This document shows, one piece after another, positions 12,101 to 27,100 of a stretch of DNA of 64,000 nucleotides; within the stretch, counting starts at the first letter, position 1, and each line of letters begins with the position of its first letter. The notes beneath the pieces are model-generated. The model was not told the DNA's origin and made no database searches. It was given only the letters and a program-made list of their open reading frames with translations. The translations under genes and the position numbers were made by a program. The stretch is from Carettochelys insculpta (taxonomy: Eukaryota; Chordata; Testudines; Carettochelyidae): the NCBI RefSeq assembly GCF_033958435.1, contig NC_134152.1:22914001-22978000 (forward strand). The letters run 5' to 3'.

Positions 12101-15100
12101 CAATCCCACATATTACCCAAAAAGCATGTGTTCTTGCACTGTCCAGCACTCTCCTGGAGAGTCCAGGTATGGGATGCTCATTGTCCCTATCAGAGTATAA
12201 TCATTTGCTACTTTAAATGGAGTTACCACAATTCAGTTTAAAGTCAGGGTGTCCAACCAGTTCTGAAGCAGCAGTTACTACTGTGGCTAGTGCTCTAGCA
12301 AACTAGCCACACCATTCTGAAAATATATCTATTTTTCAAGCCGACTGGCCACACCCTACTGGCCAAATAGCCACATGTGGCTACTGGATAGCGTGTTGGA
12401 TACCATGGTAAAATCTAGCATCTCTGCCATGTGCCTTGTGTATTTGCACACCTCTCCATGAGGTTATCTCCATTCTTAGCTTGTGAGAGCTTAGGTGCAA
12501 GGTGTGGCTAGCATGTTGGGTTTAAAGACAACACTGGGTTAGGTTGGATTAAAGAATGAAAAGAAGGTTTCTTTAAATACAGAGAGAGAGGTTTTAAGAG
12601 TGCAAGTACAAGGCATTGCAGTCAGAAATTGGGGGAGTATGTTCCCATGGTGGGGTTGGAGTCATGGAATCTTGTGAAGAAAGATTCCATGCCATTCGCT
12701 ATAGCACAGAGCGATCTGTTCTGGCCCGTGCTGCTTTGCTGAAGAATGGCCACTGGACGGGTGCTTGCCCGTCCACTTTGATGACAAAGTTGGTATCGCT
12801 TTCTTCTTTGTTTTTGAGAAACTCGTTTAGCCACATGCCAGATTACCTGATAACCTCTGTGATGACCTGGCCCACAAAGCTACACTTTGCTAAACCCCAT
12901 GTCCCTCATTTGTATATGGTTGTGATGTTTCACGCAAAGTACACTATGTAGGAATTTCAGCATGGACATAGCTTTGTATATAATATTACTATATACTTTT
13001 CACCAGATTATCAGCCAGTTAATTGTTAATTTTTGTGTGAAAACTTACAAGGCACGAATTCCAATGACTGGAAGACGGCCAATATAACACCAATATTTAA
13101 AAAAGGCTCCAGAGGAGACCCTGGCAATTATAGACCGATAAGTCTAACATCAGTACCAGGCAAATTACTAGAAACAATAGTAAAGAATAAAATTGCAAGG
13201 CACGTAGAAGAGCACAAATTGTTGGGCAAAAATCAGCATGGTTTCTGCAGAGGGAAGTCGTGTCTAACTAATCTATTAGAATTCTTTGAAGGGGTTAATA
13301 AACATACGGACAAGGGGCACCCAGTGGACATAATATACCTAGATTTCCAGAAAGCCTTTGACACGGTCCCACACCAAAGGCTTTTATGTAAATTAGGCGG
13401 TCATGGGATAGGAGGAAAGATCCTTTCATGGATCGGGAATTGGTTAAAAGACAGAAAACAAAGGGTTAGAACATAAGAATGGCCATACTGGGTCAGACCA
13501 AAGGTCCATCGAGCCCAGCATCCCATCTGCCGACGGTGGCCAAGTGCCCCAGAGAAGGAGAACAGAAGACAATGATCAAGTGATTTATCTCCTGCCATCC
13601 ATCTCCTGCCCTTGTTCTGAAGGCTAGGGTACCATACTTTATCCCTGGCTAATAGCCATTTATGGACCTAACCTGCAAAAATTTATCAAGCTCTTTTTTA
13701 AACCCTAATAGAGTCCTGGCCTTCACAGCCTCCTCGGGCAAGGAGTTCCACAGGTTGACTGCGCTGTGTGAAGAAAAATTTCCTTTTATTAGTTTTGAAC
13801 CTACTACCCATCAATTTCATTTGGTGTCCCCTAGTTCTTGTATTATGGGAAAAGGTAAATAATTTTTCTATATTCACTTTCTCCACACCATTCATGATTT
13901 TATATACCTCTATCATATCGCCCCTCAATCGCCTTTTTTCCAAACTGAAAAGTCCCAGTCTCTCTAGCCTCTCCCCATATGGGACCCTTTCCAAGCCCCT
14001 AATCATCTTAGTCGCCCTTTTCTGAACCTTTTCTAATGCCAATATATCTTTTTTGAGGTGAGGAGACCACATCTGCACGCAGTACTCAAGATGTGGGCGT
14101 ACCATAGTTATATATAAGGGTTGGAATAAATGGTAAATTTTCACAATGGAGGGGGGGTAACTAGTGGTGTTCCCCAGGGGTCAGTCCTGGGACCGATCCT
14201 GTTCAACTTGTTCATCAATGATCTAGAAAATGAGGTAAGCAGTGAGGTGGCAAAGTTTGCAGATGACACCAAGTTGTTCAGGACAGTCAAAACCAAAAGG
14301 GATTGTGAAGAACTACAAAAAGATCTCAGCAAACTGAGTGATTGGGCAGCAAAATGGCAAATGAAATTTAATGTGGGTAAGTGTAAGGTAATGCACATTG
14401 GAAAAAATAACCCAAATTACACGTACAACATGATGGGGTCAAATTTAGCTACGACAGATCAGGAAAGGGATCTTGGAGTTATAGTGGATAGTTCTCTGAA
14501 GACATCCACGTAGTGTGCAGCGGCAGTTAGTAAAGCAAATAGGATGTTAGGAATTATTAAAAAAGGGATCGATAATAAGACAAAAGATATCATACTTCCC
14601 CTATATAAAACTATGGTACGCCCACATCTTGAGTACTGCGTGCAGATGTGGTCTCCTCACCTCAAAAAAGATATATTGGCATTAGAAAAGGTTCAGAAAA
14701 GGGCGACTAAGATGATTAGGGGTTTGGAACAGGTCCCATATGGGGAGAGGCTAGAGAGCCTGGGACTTTTCAGTCTGGTAAAGAGGCGACTGAGGGGTGA
14801 TATGATAGAGGTATATAAAATCATGAATGGTGTGGAGAAAGTGAATACAGAAAAATTATTTACCTTTTCCCATAATACAAGAACTAGGGGACACCAGACG
14901 AAACTGATGGGTAGTAGGTTCAAAACTAATAAAAGGAAATTTTTCTTCACACAGCGCACAGTCAACCTGTGGAACTCCTTGCCCGAGGAGGCTGTGAAGG
15001 CCAGGACTCTATTAGGGTTTAAAAAAGAGCTCAATAAATTTTTGCAGGTTAGGTCCATAAATGGCTATTAGCCAGGGATAAAGTATGGTACCCTAGCCTT

Positions 15101-18100
15101 CAGAACAAGGGCAGGAGATGGATGGCAGGAGATAAATCACTTGATCATTGTCTTCTGTTCTCCTTCTCTGGGGCACATGGCATTGGCCACTGTTGGCAGA
15201 CAGGATACTGGGCTGGATGGACCTTTGGTCTGACCCAGTATGGCCGTTCTTATGTTCTTATGTTCTAAGGCATATTTTGTACAAAGATTCTTCCAGTCGC
15301 ATATAGAATGTGAATATAGTCACTGATCCAGGCCCTGTTCTCCAGCCCCAGCAGTCAGCTTCAATCTATTTTGCCTGATTCTCTAGTTAGGCTGACTAGT
15401 CTGTAATTTCCAGGGATGCCTCTGGCCCTTTTTTAAGAAATTACCATCAGATTAGCAATCTCCATGTCATCTTCTACAGAAGCTGATTTAAATAATACAT
15501 TATTCCACAGTTAGGATACTGCAGAACAGTGTTCCCCGTAAGCTGTGCACTTGTGCAGCCACTCAGGAGAGATTCAAATGTCGCCCAGCTGATTAGCAGT
15601 GTGCTCACAGTTATGTTTTTGTTTCTACTGGTGGTGCATATTCACACATGCCTCTGTCCACGTAAAATTTATTTTGCACATAGATGGAAAAGATTAGAGA
15701 GAACATTGCTGCAGAACTCTTGAGTGAATTTCATCTGGTCCTGCTGACTTATTACTGTTTAATTTATCAATTTGTTCCAAAACTTCATCTATTGTTACCT
15801 CAATTTGGGAGAAATCCTCAGAATTCTCACCTAAAAAGAGTGGTTCAGGTGTGGGACTGTCCCTCACCTCCTCTGCAGTGAAGACTGACATAGAGAATAT
15901 GTTTAACCTCTCCATGAAGGGCTTGTCTTCCTCAAGTGCTCCTTTAGTGCCTTAGTCAGCCAATGGCCCCACTGTTTGGCAAGATTCCAGCTTCTATTGT
16001 ACTTTTAAAAATTCTTTTCACTTTTTGGTCTTTTGCATATGCTCTCTGTTTCCCCAGACGAATATCCAAAGCGGATTATTTAACTTCAACTTTGGAAATC
16101 CCAAAGCTCAGATGAACTGGGTTCATGTAACAAATCTTGTACAAGGTCATCTCTTAGCAGCTGAAGCTCTCACCCCTGAAAAGGATTATATAGCAGTAAG
16201 TAAACAATTCAAACATCTGATCCAGTTAGATACAGTTTTAAAATATGGGTCACTTTCTGCATATTTCAAATCAAACTGTGTATCTAAAGGTTGGTCTGCT
16301 ACATTCTCAAAAGTACTACATGTGCAAAGGAGAGAGACACAGAGATGGTTAAGCCTAAGCAGGCTTAAGGGATTCAGTAAATATCCAGGCCTCAAGGAGA
16401 TCTGGGCATACAGATATGTAAGTAGAAATGAAATGTTTAGTCAGACGCGGTCAGGTTATTTTTTATTTTGGGTTTGATGCGGGACTTCTCAGGCTGGTTG
16501 ATGAACCCCCCTGTACACTGTAACTTTTAAACTGAATTCCAGAGAAGTAATTATCTGTGTTTTCACCTACCTTTGTTGTTTTTGTTGCTCTGTACCAGCT
16601 AGCAACCTAGTATGCTTTATCACGTATATCTTTTGTTAGTAAGTCACCTTTTTTAAGGCCTTTATTTGATTCCTGTGGCCTAGAGAAGGTCTGTGTATCT
16701 GCATCCCTAAGACTAAAAGGTCAACTGTCAGACTGAAGCTTAATTTCTTCCTCTTTGTTTTCAAACTCTCGCCTAAGACCTGGGGTTACCTGTCAGAGAG
16801 ATATCCCAAGTGTGTCTTCCTGGGTTTTACACAGGGTTTTTCTCACTTCAGTGGTGGTAGCCACTGCCCAGGCTCAGCAAATTTGTGACCTAGGGAAGCT
16901 TTTAAGCAGAAGCCTATAGAAACAAGGCATTTTTAAGGTCTCTTGCAGGCCTCCACCTTCTGCACTTGGAGTGTCAGAGTGGGGAATAGCCTTGACATCT
17001 GGTATGTGTGTGATTCTATGGGCAAGGAAGGAGGAGGCCTGTGTATGTCAGGGTTGGGATGGACAGCTTGGCTGAGAGCTTAGCAGTGGGTACAGGCAGA
17101 GAGTCCAATGACCAGGAATCAAGGAGTGTTGGAAAGCCATGAGATCAGAATCTATAGATAAACAGGAGGACAGAGATCAAGAACCAAGCCAAGTCAGGCT
17201 ACTCGGAAGTCAAGATCAGAAGGCACAAGCAGATAAACACCATACCAGTGGCCTATGGCAGGGTGAAGCTCACTTGTGCAAACAATTTCTTGTTTCCTCC
17301 TCCAGCTTAAATAGGGGCTACAGCCAACAAGGAGCCTTGGACCTCTGTCAGAATAAGGGGCGGGCTTGTGCTTCAATTGATTTCATGGACTCTGGTCCCA
17401 GCTGCTGTCTGCGAGCTGCCACTGGAGAACTGGGTTCAAACCCACAGGACTTGACCGTGTGTTGGTGTTTAAGTATGAAGTAGTAGATGTTTTCCTGGGC
17501 TGGCTAGCAGATGTCTGGTAATTCTGCAAAGCTGTTCTGGTAGGATTTGAGAGACTGGACATAGTCGTATGGCTAAAAAGGAATATTCCTCCCTGAAACC
17601 TTTCACACCTAAATAACTTAGTTAAATCCAATCTAGTGTTCAGACTAACATGCACAGCTCCCCACTGTGGGCTATTTCCCTGGGAAATTTCAGGGTTTTT
17701 TTTTACTCCATATCATGTCAGTGATGAATTTGCTGGAGGGAGGGTAGAAAGCTGTAATATTTTCATGCAGTCCAATTGCCAGCTTGCCTAGAGGTCAATC
17801 AGTGACAACACGGTTCTTTCGTAGTCTGCTTGTTCTGGAAAGGGTCCTGGTGGGCCTGAGCCTCTGCCCTCTTCTGTCACAACAGTGGAATGGAAGCAAG
17901 GGAGAAGGATCTAGGCCCTCCCAGTCCACAGTGTTCTGACCTGGGTCACTTCCTACCAGCCCCCGTCACCTCCCTTTTCAGATGTAGTCACAGTCAGTAA
18001 TATCTGCAGCTTGGTGGTGGGAGGATGATGTCCAGTTTTTTGAAGCCTCATGTGAGTTCCCAGATCTAAACAGGAGTGGGATATGAATCATTGCTTCCAG

Positions 18101-21100
18101 AGTAGCCAGACCATTTCTGTACTCACTCATGCCACAGCTCCAGGCATCAACCTCACTTCCCAGTGCAGCCAGTAACTCCTTCCTACTATTGCCCATTTAA
18201 ACTGGAGTATGCCCTGCAACTCTTGAAAGGCAGGGACCCACCAGCCCAGTCCATGCTCTGGTTCAGGTGAGAGCCCCAAACCACTTCAAATGTGGGAAAA
18301 TTTATTTTTCACTCTTCATTGAGAACATCAGAAGTGTATTTGTTCAAATGTTCTTCTGAGATGATATCTGGTAAATTTCATCTCACAAAATGAAATATTC
18401 AGTCTGTTATGAACTGCATACAGAGAGTTCTAATATAAATCCATAGGACATCTTAGTTAGTGATTAATGCTTCTGTGTGGAGTGGGGGGAGTGCATGTGT
18501 GAGACAAGCAGAGCAGCTCCCAGCAGGTAAGGATGGCTATAACCTAGGCTGGCAGGTAGCACCTCAGCCTTGAACAAAGAGGAGGGTGGAGCCGAGCTGG
18601 TTTTGAATCGGAGGCAGCAGTTAGAGGCTGGCGGGGAGAAGGAGCTGGAAAGGCAACCAGGCGGAGGAGGGGGGAAGCTACACCCCAGAGGGGCACCCCT
18701 TGGGCTCCTCTCCCCAGGATGGGTTGGAATGACTGTCTCTGCTGTACTGATGCTTCTGTGAGAAACTGGGCATCTGTTGCCTAATAAACTTCCTGTTGTA
18801 CCTGCTGAGTTAGAGTCACTCCTGCCAGTGGATGGGGTGCAGTGCATGGGGACCCCTGAACCCCATCACACTCTTCTAATATAAACAATGGTCCAAAGGT
18901 AAAATTAAAGAACACGCTATTTTTTTAATGCAGGAAGTGAACAGATGGCAAAAGAGAACACGGCATTGAGAAGTTGTGTTAACTAACTTGTCAGTATTTC
19001 CGGCTCTGGGAATTCATCATGTCTACTGTGATTTTGACCCCTGCAACAATACAAAGAAAAACCTCAGTGTTGTGATAATAAGGTTGCCTGTATTAATAGT
19101 AGTAGAAGTCCTAAACATAATGAATCTGAATCTGCCCATTTTAATACACAAGTATGATAAATCATGACTAACTCCGGTAACTTTACTGAATTTAAAGATG
19201 CATGAAACTTACCTAAGGATCAGAATTAATTCCAATGGAGGTTGCTTGTTGATCTGCATGTATTTGTGTTTATTTGCTTATGTGTGTTACTGTTCATTAC
19301 AAAATGAATAAAGACATTCAGTAAAATATGTCATCCATGCACATTATTATGTTTCTAATCTGTCTTTTCTCTGCCTCTTTAACAGAGTGGTCAGGTGTAT
19401 TTCATACATGATGGCGACAACGTCCTCTTTTCTGAATGGAAAGCTACATTTGTATGTACTATACACATTTAGTTCTTATACAATGCAAAGAACTTGAGCA
19501 CACACCTAATCTAAAAAGACTGTGTCAGCAAAATAAAGCCAATACCATAGTAATTACCTGAAGAAGTGATGTCAAAAGCTTTGTTATATTTAAGAAATAT
19601 ACCTGATCAGTGTTTTTCTTTTGTGCCTGTACATGCTGGTATGGAGTACTGGCACCTTGACAGCCCCAGCTGCGGATCCCTGGTTGGGTGGCGGGGGACC
19701 CTGTCAGCCCCACAGCTGGGAGCCGGCGGGGGCACTGAGCCCCACCAGCAACCTTAGCAGGAAGGTTGGTGAAGGGTCCCCAACAGCCCCGAGGTGGGAA
19801 GATGGCTGTGGCATGAAGCCCTGCTGGCAGCCCTAGCTGCAGAGACCCCAGCTGAGGGATGGGGGTTGAGTCCCACGTTGGGGAGCAGCTGAGTACTGGC
19901 TCTTTTTTTTTTTTTAAACAGAAAAAACACTGTATCTGATACATTTTGACTTTCCTAAGGCTTTGAATACTGTTTTATATGACATGGCCCTTTAAAAACT
20001 AGAAAAATATGTCTTAAACCTCAGTCGTTCAGGAGTCAAATTAGCAGTCAATTTAGCAAATCAAGTATCGGAGGGGTAACCATGTTAGTCTGGATCTGTA
20101 ACAGCAACGAAGGGTCCTGTGGCACCTTATAGACTAACAGAAAAGTTTTGAGCATGAGCTTTCGTGAGCACAGACTTGTCCTCACCTCAAAGACCCACAG
20201 TAATATTAATTAATATTAATTCATTGTTCCATTTACTATATATAGGTCAGTCATTTTTGCTGTAAGAACGTTATTAGAGGTTAAAGCAACCTTGCTAATC
20301 CAGAACTCTCCGGTCCAACAATATCCATAATCCGGCCTGATTTTAGTTAGTCGGATGACCACTTATTATGGGTGTGGCCAAGTTTCCTGCAATCCCATGA
20401 AGTTTGTTTAAAGTCACCGATCCTGGCTCTCAGTGTTCTGTGCCGTTATTTAGCTCTAATTTACCCCTAAATGTCTTTAAGAGCCAAGTAGGCAGTGAAA
20501 GTTTGGTAATGTGCTAGACAATATTGACCTCCGTGGTCCAGCAAATTCTCTTGCCCAGCACCAGTCAGATCCCAAGCGTGCTGGATGAGAGATGTTCAAC
20601 CTGTAATATGTACATAGTGGCAAATATATCGCATTATTGTAGTGAATCTCATCCTTCCTCTTGGTGAGCTGGGTCAAGGTGGCCCCCCTTTCCCCTATTC
20701 TTGGGCACTGTGAGCTCAGCTCATGCCCCAGTCCCCCTCTGCCCCTGTGGTGTTTTTACCCTCTCCGCTTTCCCCCGGTAGGTTTGCCCTTAGTCCTTGA
20801 TACTGGGGAAGAGAGTCTCCCCACTCTGCTGAGGCAGGGTGTCTCTTCCTCCAATTCTCTGGTCTTTCCAGTCTGAGCAACACACCTCGAAGCACCAGTT
20901 CTCTCTCCTTTCTCACTCCACCCTGTCTGCCTGAAGCAGGGCGGTATTAGGTTCCTGGAAGAGCCTTAGTTGGCTACAAATGTTTCTACTAACCTGTAGT
21001 AGCCTTGCCTAGTCCACAGGGAGCCAAGCATTAATTAGTTTACAGGGTGTATCTCTTTTGCTACTCTCTGGCTGCATCACAATATACAATATAGTATAAT

Positions 21101-24100
21101 AAATAGTCTTAGAGCAAAAATGACTGACCGAGTTTTTTAACTACAATTTTTAATCAACTACAATTGATTAATAACAGAGTTAAAGCATCCTGATTGGTTA
21201 ATAATTGAACTATATAGTATTTTAATATTGTATGCTGCAATGACCTGCAGAAGACACGTTAGTTACTTGCAGTTTGCAAGCCTTAGGCCAGGTCTACCCT
21301 AGAACTGAAAGTTGGTCCTAGATATTCAATTCCAGATATGACAATTGCATAGCTGGAATCGGCATATCTAAGGTTAACTTATCTGGCCGTCCTCACAGAG
21401 GGAGGTCAATGGGAGACAATCTCTCATTGACCCTCTTTTCTCCTCGTGAGAATGAGGAGTGCCAAGGTCAACTGTTAAGCCTTGATAGAACGATTTTGCA
21501 CGTTCCCACAAGGCTTGCGAAATCAAAACCCAGAAGATGACCCTTACCATGTTGCTCTCCCAGTAAATATAGACGTACCCTTAGTCTGATTATCACTGAC
21601 CTAGATGGACCTTCTATAAGGTGGATGTACAATTGGCTGGAAAAGCATATTCAGGGTAATTATCAATGGTTCACAATCAATCTAGAAAGGCAAACAAGTT
21701 GTCGTCTTCATAAATAAGCTGAATAATTGCATAGAGATGATACTTACACATTTTGTATATAATACCAAGCTGGAAGGGGCTACAAGTGTTTTGGAGAACA
21801 CGATTAAAGTTACTATCCCCTCTAATTTTTCCCTCCGCGGGCAGAATACATTTTGTTATGTGCATCACCGGATATGCACTGCCGATAGAAACGTGCTACC
21901 CGCTATGGGTGGCTGTGGGAACTTTGCTAATAGCTGGCTAGTACCTGATGCTCTCCTGTTTAGCCACCCAGGGGCTCAGCATACAGGGAACACTGATAGG
22001 AGTTCAAAATGAACTTGATAAACTGGAAAAGTTCTCTGATTTCAACAGAGATATTCAGTAATGACAAATGCAAAGTACTACATATAGGAAGGCATAATTA
22101 CTTGCACAAATTGGGAGGAGTCCTGTGAATTATAATGGATCACAAACTAAGTGAGTCAATGTAACACTGATGCAAAACAAAAAATATATGTATAACTCTG
22201 GCTTGTATTAGCAGGGGTATTGTAAACAAAACTCAACAAGTAATTCTTCCACTCTACTGAATACGGATAAGGCCTCAGCTGAAGTAGTGTCTCCTGTTCT
22301 GGGCACTGCACTCTGGGGAAAGGTGTGGACAAACTGAAGAAAGTATAGAGGAGAGCAACAAAAATTATTAAAGATCTAGAGAATATGACCTTTTACCAGT
22401 TCTCTATCACCAGTAAAACTGACAGTGCAAAAACTCTCCAAGTGTAGAAATACCCTCAGTTCTGCCTCAGTGCTGGGGGCTGGATGAGATGACCCATTAA
22501 CCTCAATACAATACACATCAGGACTGTACTCAAGATATAGAACATGCACACGTCTTGTCTTCTGTTTTAAAATAAAGATCCCTGCCTGTGCCTTCTGACT
22601 GTGTTGTCACTCATGGGGTTGTTAATCTGAAACGTTTTAAAAAAATAGTAATAGCTTAATTTGGGAGAGAGTTCAGATTTATAATTTGTGATTAATATTT
22701 AATTAGTAATGATATTTGTAATGAATTATTTCCACATACTCTTGTTGTGCTGATACTCATTGATTTAGCATGAATACTTTGTTCTTAATCTCTTATTTTA
22801 AATCCCTTTCAGTTTGAAAAATTGGGCTACTGCAAACCATGGATACGTATTCCCACTTCCCTCATTCATACAGCAGGTAAAAAGAGTAAACCACGTGTTG
22901 GATTATTATGTTCTTTTATTTTGCATGTCACATTTTATTTCTACTGTCACTGGTAATCTGCACAGCCATTCTGTAAAAGGAATATGCAAACTTAGGGCAG
23001 GTCTACACTAGACCTGAACGTTGATCCTTGATACTCAATTCCAGCTATGACAATTGTGTAGCTAAAATCAACTTATCTAGGATCAACTTATCTGGCTGTC
23101 CTCAGTGAGAGAGGAACTCCCTTACTCCTTGTGATAATAGGAGTACAGAGATTGACTGTTGATTTCCCAATAAGTGTAGATATACCCTCAAACTTGTGCA
23201 ATTGTGCTAGCTGGAATTGTGCAAAACGAGGAGAAATATAATAAGCACTTCTCTACAAAATACGGTAAGCTATCTTTGGTTTCATCAAGTAATCTGGAAA
23301 TTACACGTTTTGAAAACTTTACATCCTGATTCTGTAGCAAACCCAGAGCACCTTCTGCATTCATTGGGTGTTCTGGGTATGCACCAAGCACCGGATACAG
23401 CCCACAACATCTGTCATCAGATGGGTTTGGCTTGCTAAAAATGTTGGGCGTTTTTACTTCTGGGTGACTAACATATGTGAGCTTGCAGCTAGTCCGTCGT
23501 GTCCAATGATGACGTCTTGAGCTTGCACAGGCTCATCAGTTGTGGACTCACATGTGGCTGAGGAGTCCAAGCTTTGAACAGCATGGGTGTTCACAGTGGG
23601 GGCAAGGGAATTGTCCTGGATCTCTTGGTGCGGCTGCTGCTGTTGCTTTTTTCCCTCTCATGAGCATAAATGAGGCATATGCGTCACTGCTCTTCAAAGT
23701 TGTCATACGTGTGTCATACGAGAGCACGCCAACCTGTTCGGTCCTTTGCATGCTGCTCTAGCTGATCTGGTTTTAAACCAGCATGAGCAATGTTGGCCTT
23801 CATGCAGTCTTCATATCTCTTGTGAGGCCTACCTTGATTCCTTTGCCCTGGGAGAGTTCACCATAGAGGAGTTGCTTAGGGATTCTTGACTCCTCCATTC
23901 GTATGACATGCCCTGTCCAGCAAAGCTGGGCTTTCAGAATCATGGCTTCGATGCTCGTGGTTCCTGCTCTGTCCAGGACTTCTAGCTTCGTAACTCTGTC
24001 CTGCCATCGAATGTGCAGTGTTGACCTCAGGCTGCGTGTGTGGAAGGGCTCCGGTAGTTTTATATGTTTTCTGTACAAGGTCCAGGTTTCACATCCATAC

Positions 24101-27100
24101 AGGAGACTGGTCAGGACTACAGCCTTGTACGCTTTCAGTTTAGTGGACTGTCGGATATTGTGCTGATTCAGCACTTGCGCTTTCAGATGTCCTAGTGCCC
24201 AGCTGGCCTGGCAGATTCTGGCATTGATTTCTTTGTCAAGGGAGCCATCATTGGCTATCACACTGCCAAGGTACTTGAACTCCTCTACTGTTTTTAACTC
24301 TGTTCCTTCAATAAAGATTGAAGCGGGGAGAGCAGCAGATCCTGGAGCAGGTTGAAACAGTACCTTGGTCTTTCCTAGGCTGATGATCAAACCAAAGAGG
24401 CGAGTGACATCAGCAAACTTGTTGACAATGAGCTGGAGATCAGATTCCTTGTGTGCCATAAGTGGACAGTCATCAGCAAAAAGGGCTTCAAGAATGAGCC
24501 TCTCAAGCACCTTGGTTTTAGCATTCAGATGATGAAGGTCGAAAAGTGACCCATCAAGTCTGTATTTTATGTAGACTCCATGGTCCAGGTCCCTAACTGC
24601 GTGGCTGAGGACACACATGAAAAAGAGATTGAATAACATGGGGGTCAGCACACACCCTTGCTTCACACCATTGAATAACTCAAATAGATCTGAGGACTTG
24701 CCATTTGAAAGAACAAAGCCAGTCATGTCATCATGGAACAGGCGTATGAGGTTAACGAATCTTCTCGGACAGCCAAGTTTTGACAGGATAATCCACAGGG
24801 CTTCTCTGTTGACAGCATCAAACAGGTCTATAAAGGCAGCGTACAGATCCAAGTTCTGCTCTATGCACTTTTCCTGTACCTGACGAACAGCAAAGATCAT
24901 GTCAATGGTGCTGCGGCCTGGGCGAAAACCACACTATGCCTCTGGTTGGTTCTCTTCTAAGAGGCTGGTGATTAGACAGTTGAGGATGACTTGAGCCAAG
25001 ATCTTCCCAGCAGTACCGAGAAGGGAGATGCCCTGGTAATTTCCACAGTCATCTTTCTTGCCCTTGTTCTTGAAGAGCAAGATGATTGTGGCATCCTTAA
25101 AGTCTTTGGGCATGTCTTCTTCTTCCCAGATGCTGATCAAGATGTTGTGAAAGGCTTCAAGTGACACTGGTCCTGCCGCTTTGAAAATTTCAGCAGGGAT
25201 ACCGTCCATCCCAGGGGCTTTGCCAGAGCTGGTCTGGCTGATTGTCTTTTTGACCTCATCCATTGTAGGGGGCAGGTCAAGACTGTCTATTGTGGGTTTC
25301 TGAGGGATCTGGTCTAGGGCCACAGGGTCCACAATGAAGGGTCTGTTGAGAAGGTTGCTGAGGTGCTTTCTCCACCTATTGTTGATGCTGTTCTTCTCCC
25401 TCAGAAGGGTCATGCCATCTGCAGACAGGAGAGGTGTAGTACTTGGCTTTGAAGGTCCATATATAGCTTTGATAGCACTGCAGAACATCTTGGAGTTCTT
25501 GGTGTCAGAGCATTATTGGACTTCATCAGCTTTACTCTCCTACCACTCATCTTGCATTTTGTGAAGTGCCGTTTGCACCTGGCTCAGAAGGTGTATGAAA
25601 CGATCACGTTTGGAGATTGAGGACTGATGGTTTTGCCATAGCAGAAATGCGTTCTGTTTTTCCTCTAAGTTCTTCACGATGGTTTCGTCATTTTCATCGA
25701 ACCAGTCTTGGTGAACTCTCTTTTGCAGTACTAGTGTAGACTTCGCTGACTGGTCCCACTTTTGTGTTGGGTCTCCAGTCAGAGGTCCATGGGACATCAG
25801 CACTTCGTCAAGGCAGGCTGTGAATTTCTCACAATGACCAGTATGTTGCAGCTTCCCGATGTTGAAGGAGGGTCTGACAACCTTGAGCTTCTTGAGGTGC
25901 AGTGGTGTGATGTGCAGCATAAGGACTGATCTGACGAGTCTATGATCAGTCCAGCACTCAGCTCCCCGCATGGCCCTGGTGATCTTAACATCTCGAATGT
26001 CCCGCCTGTGGCTGATGACACAGTCAATCAGGTGCCACTGTTTTGATCTCAGGTGCATCCATGTGGTCTTGTATTTATCGGCTTGCCTAAAGAGAGTGTT
26101 GGTAATCATCAGGTCATTTTCTGCACACAAGCTCAGCAGAAGGCAGCCATTGGCATTCATGTTACCAACACCATGATTCCCCAGCACCCCTTTCCAGGTT
26201 CTACAGTCCTTGCCGACCCTGGCATTGAAGTCACCCAACAGGAGAAGCTTGTCACTAGGAGGAGTTGCTTTCACAAGATGGTCAAGGTCCTCACAGAAAC
26301 TTTCTTTTGCTTCGTTGCTGCTAGACAGTGTGGGGGCATAAGTGCTGATGACTGTAACGTGGTGAGAGGTGTTGAGGGTGAAGCGGAGCTTGATCAGACG
26401 CTCACTGATGCAAGCTGGTAGGTCAGGAAGCTGGTGCAGAAGTGATGTCTTCATGGCAAGTTCCACTCCATGGATTCTGTCTTAATTTTCTGGCCTGCCT
26501 TTTCAGAAGAAGGTGTAACCTCCTTTTGGTTCGCAGATGGATCCTTCCTCTGCCAGCCTGGTCTCGCTCAGGGCAGCTATGTCAATGTTATAACATGCCA
26601 GTTCTCTTGCTACAAGGGCGATTCTTCTGTCAGGTCTCATAGCGTTCTCCCTGTCCAAGAGGGTGCGAACGTTCCATGCTGCAAATATTATCTTTCTTTT
26701 CACTGTTTTGACCACTGTGAGGGTAAAACTGCCAGCTGAAGCATGCTGGCCAATTTGGTTGGGATGAGCAATTTTTGGGACACCTTTTCTAGTCCCCTCC
26801 CTCATTTTGAGGGTGAGCAGTGCTATTCCTAAAAAGGCCTGCTCAGTCACCTGGGATGCTGCCAAACTCCTCTGTTGTCCCGGGGTCAGAGTCAAGCGAC
26901 CAAAGTCCACAGGTCGCCTATATGAAGGTTTGGAGCTATGACTCCCAGTGCTCACCTTCACCTGTCGCTTCAACCCTCCGCCATCGCTGTAGGACTTTGA
27001 GGTAGACAGAAGTGATGAGAATGTGCAAAGAACCTGTGCGGGAGAATGTTTAAAGTGGAAAAGCAGTTGCACAGGGGCAGTTCCACTCTCTCGACCTCAG

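Noticed and set aside
23903..26739. Plus-strand frames opposite the LINE
   Set aside because: Shadows of the minus-strand endonuclease/RT frame.
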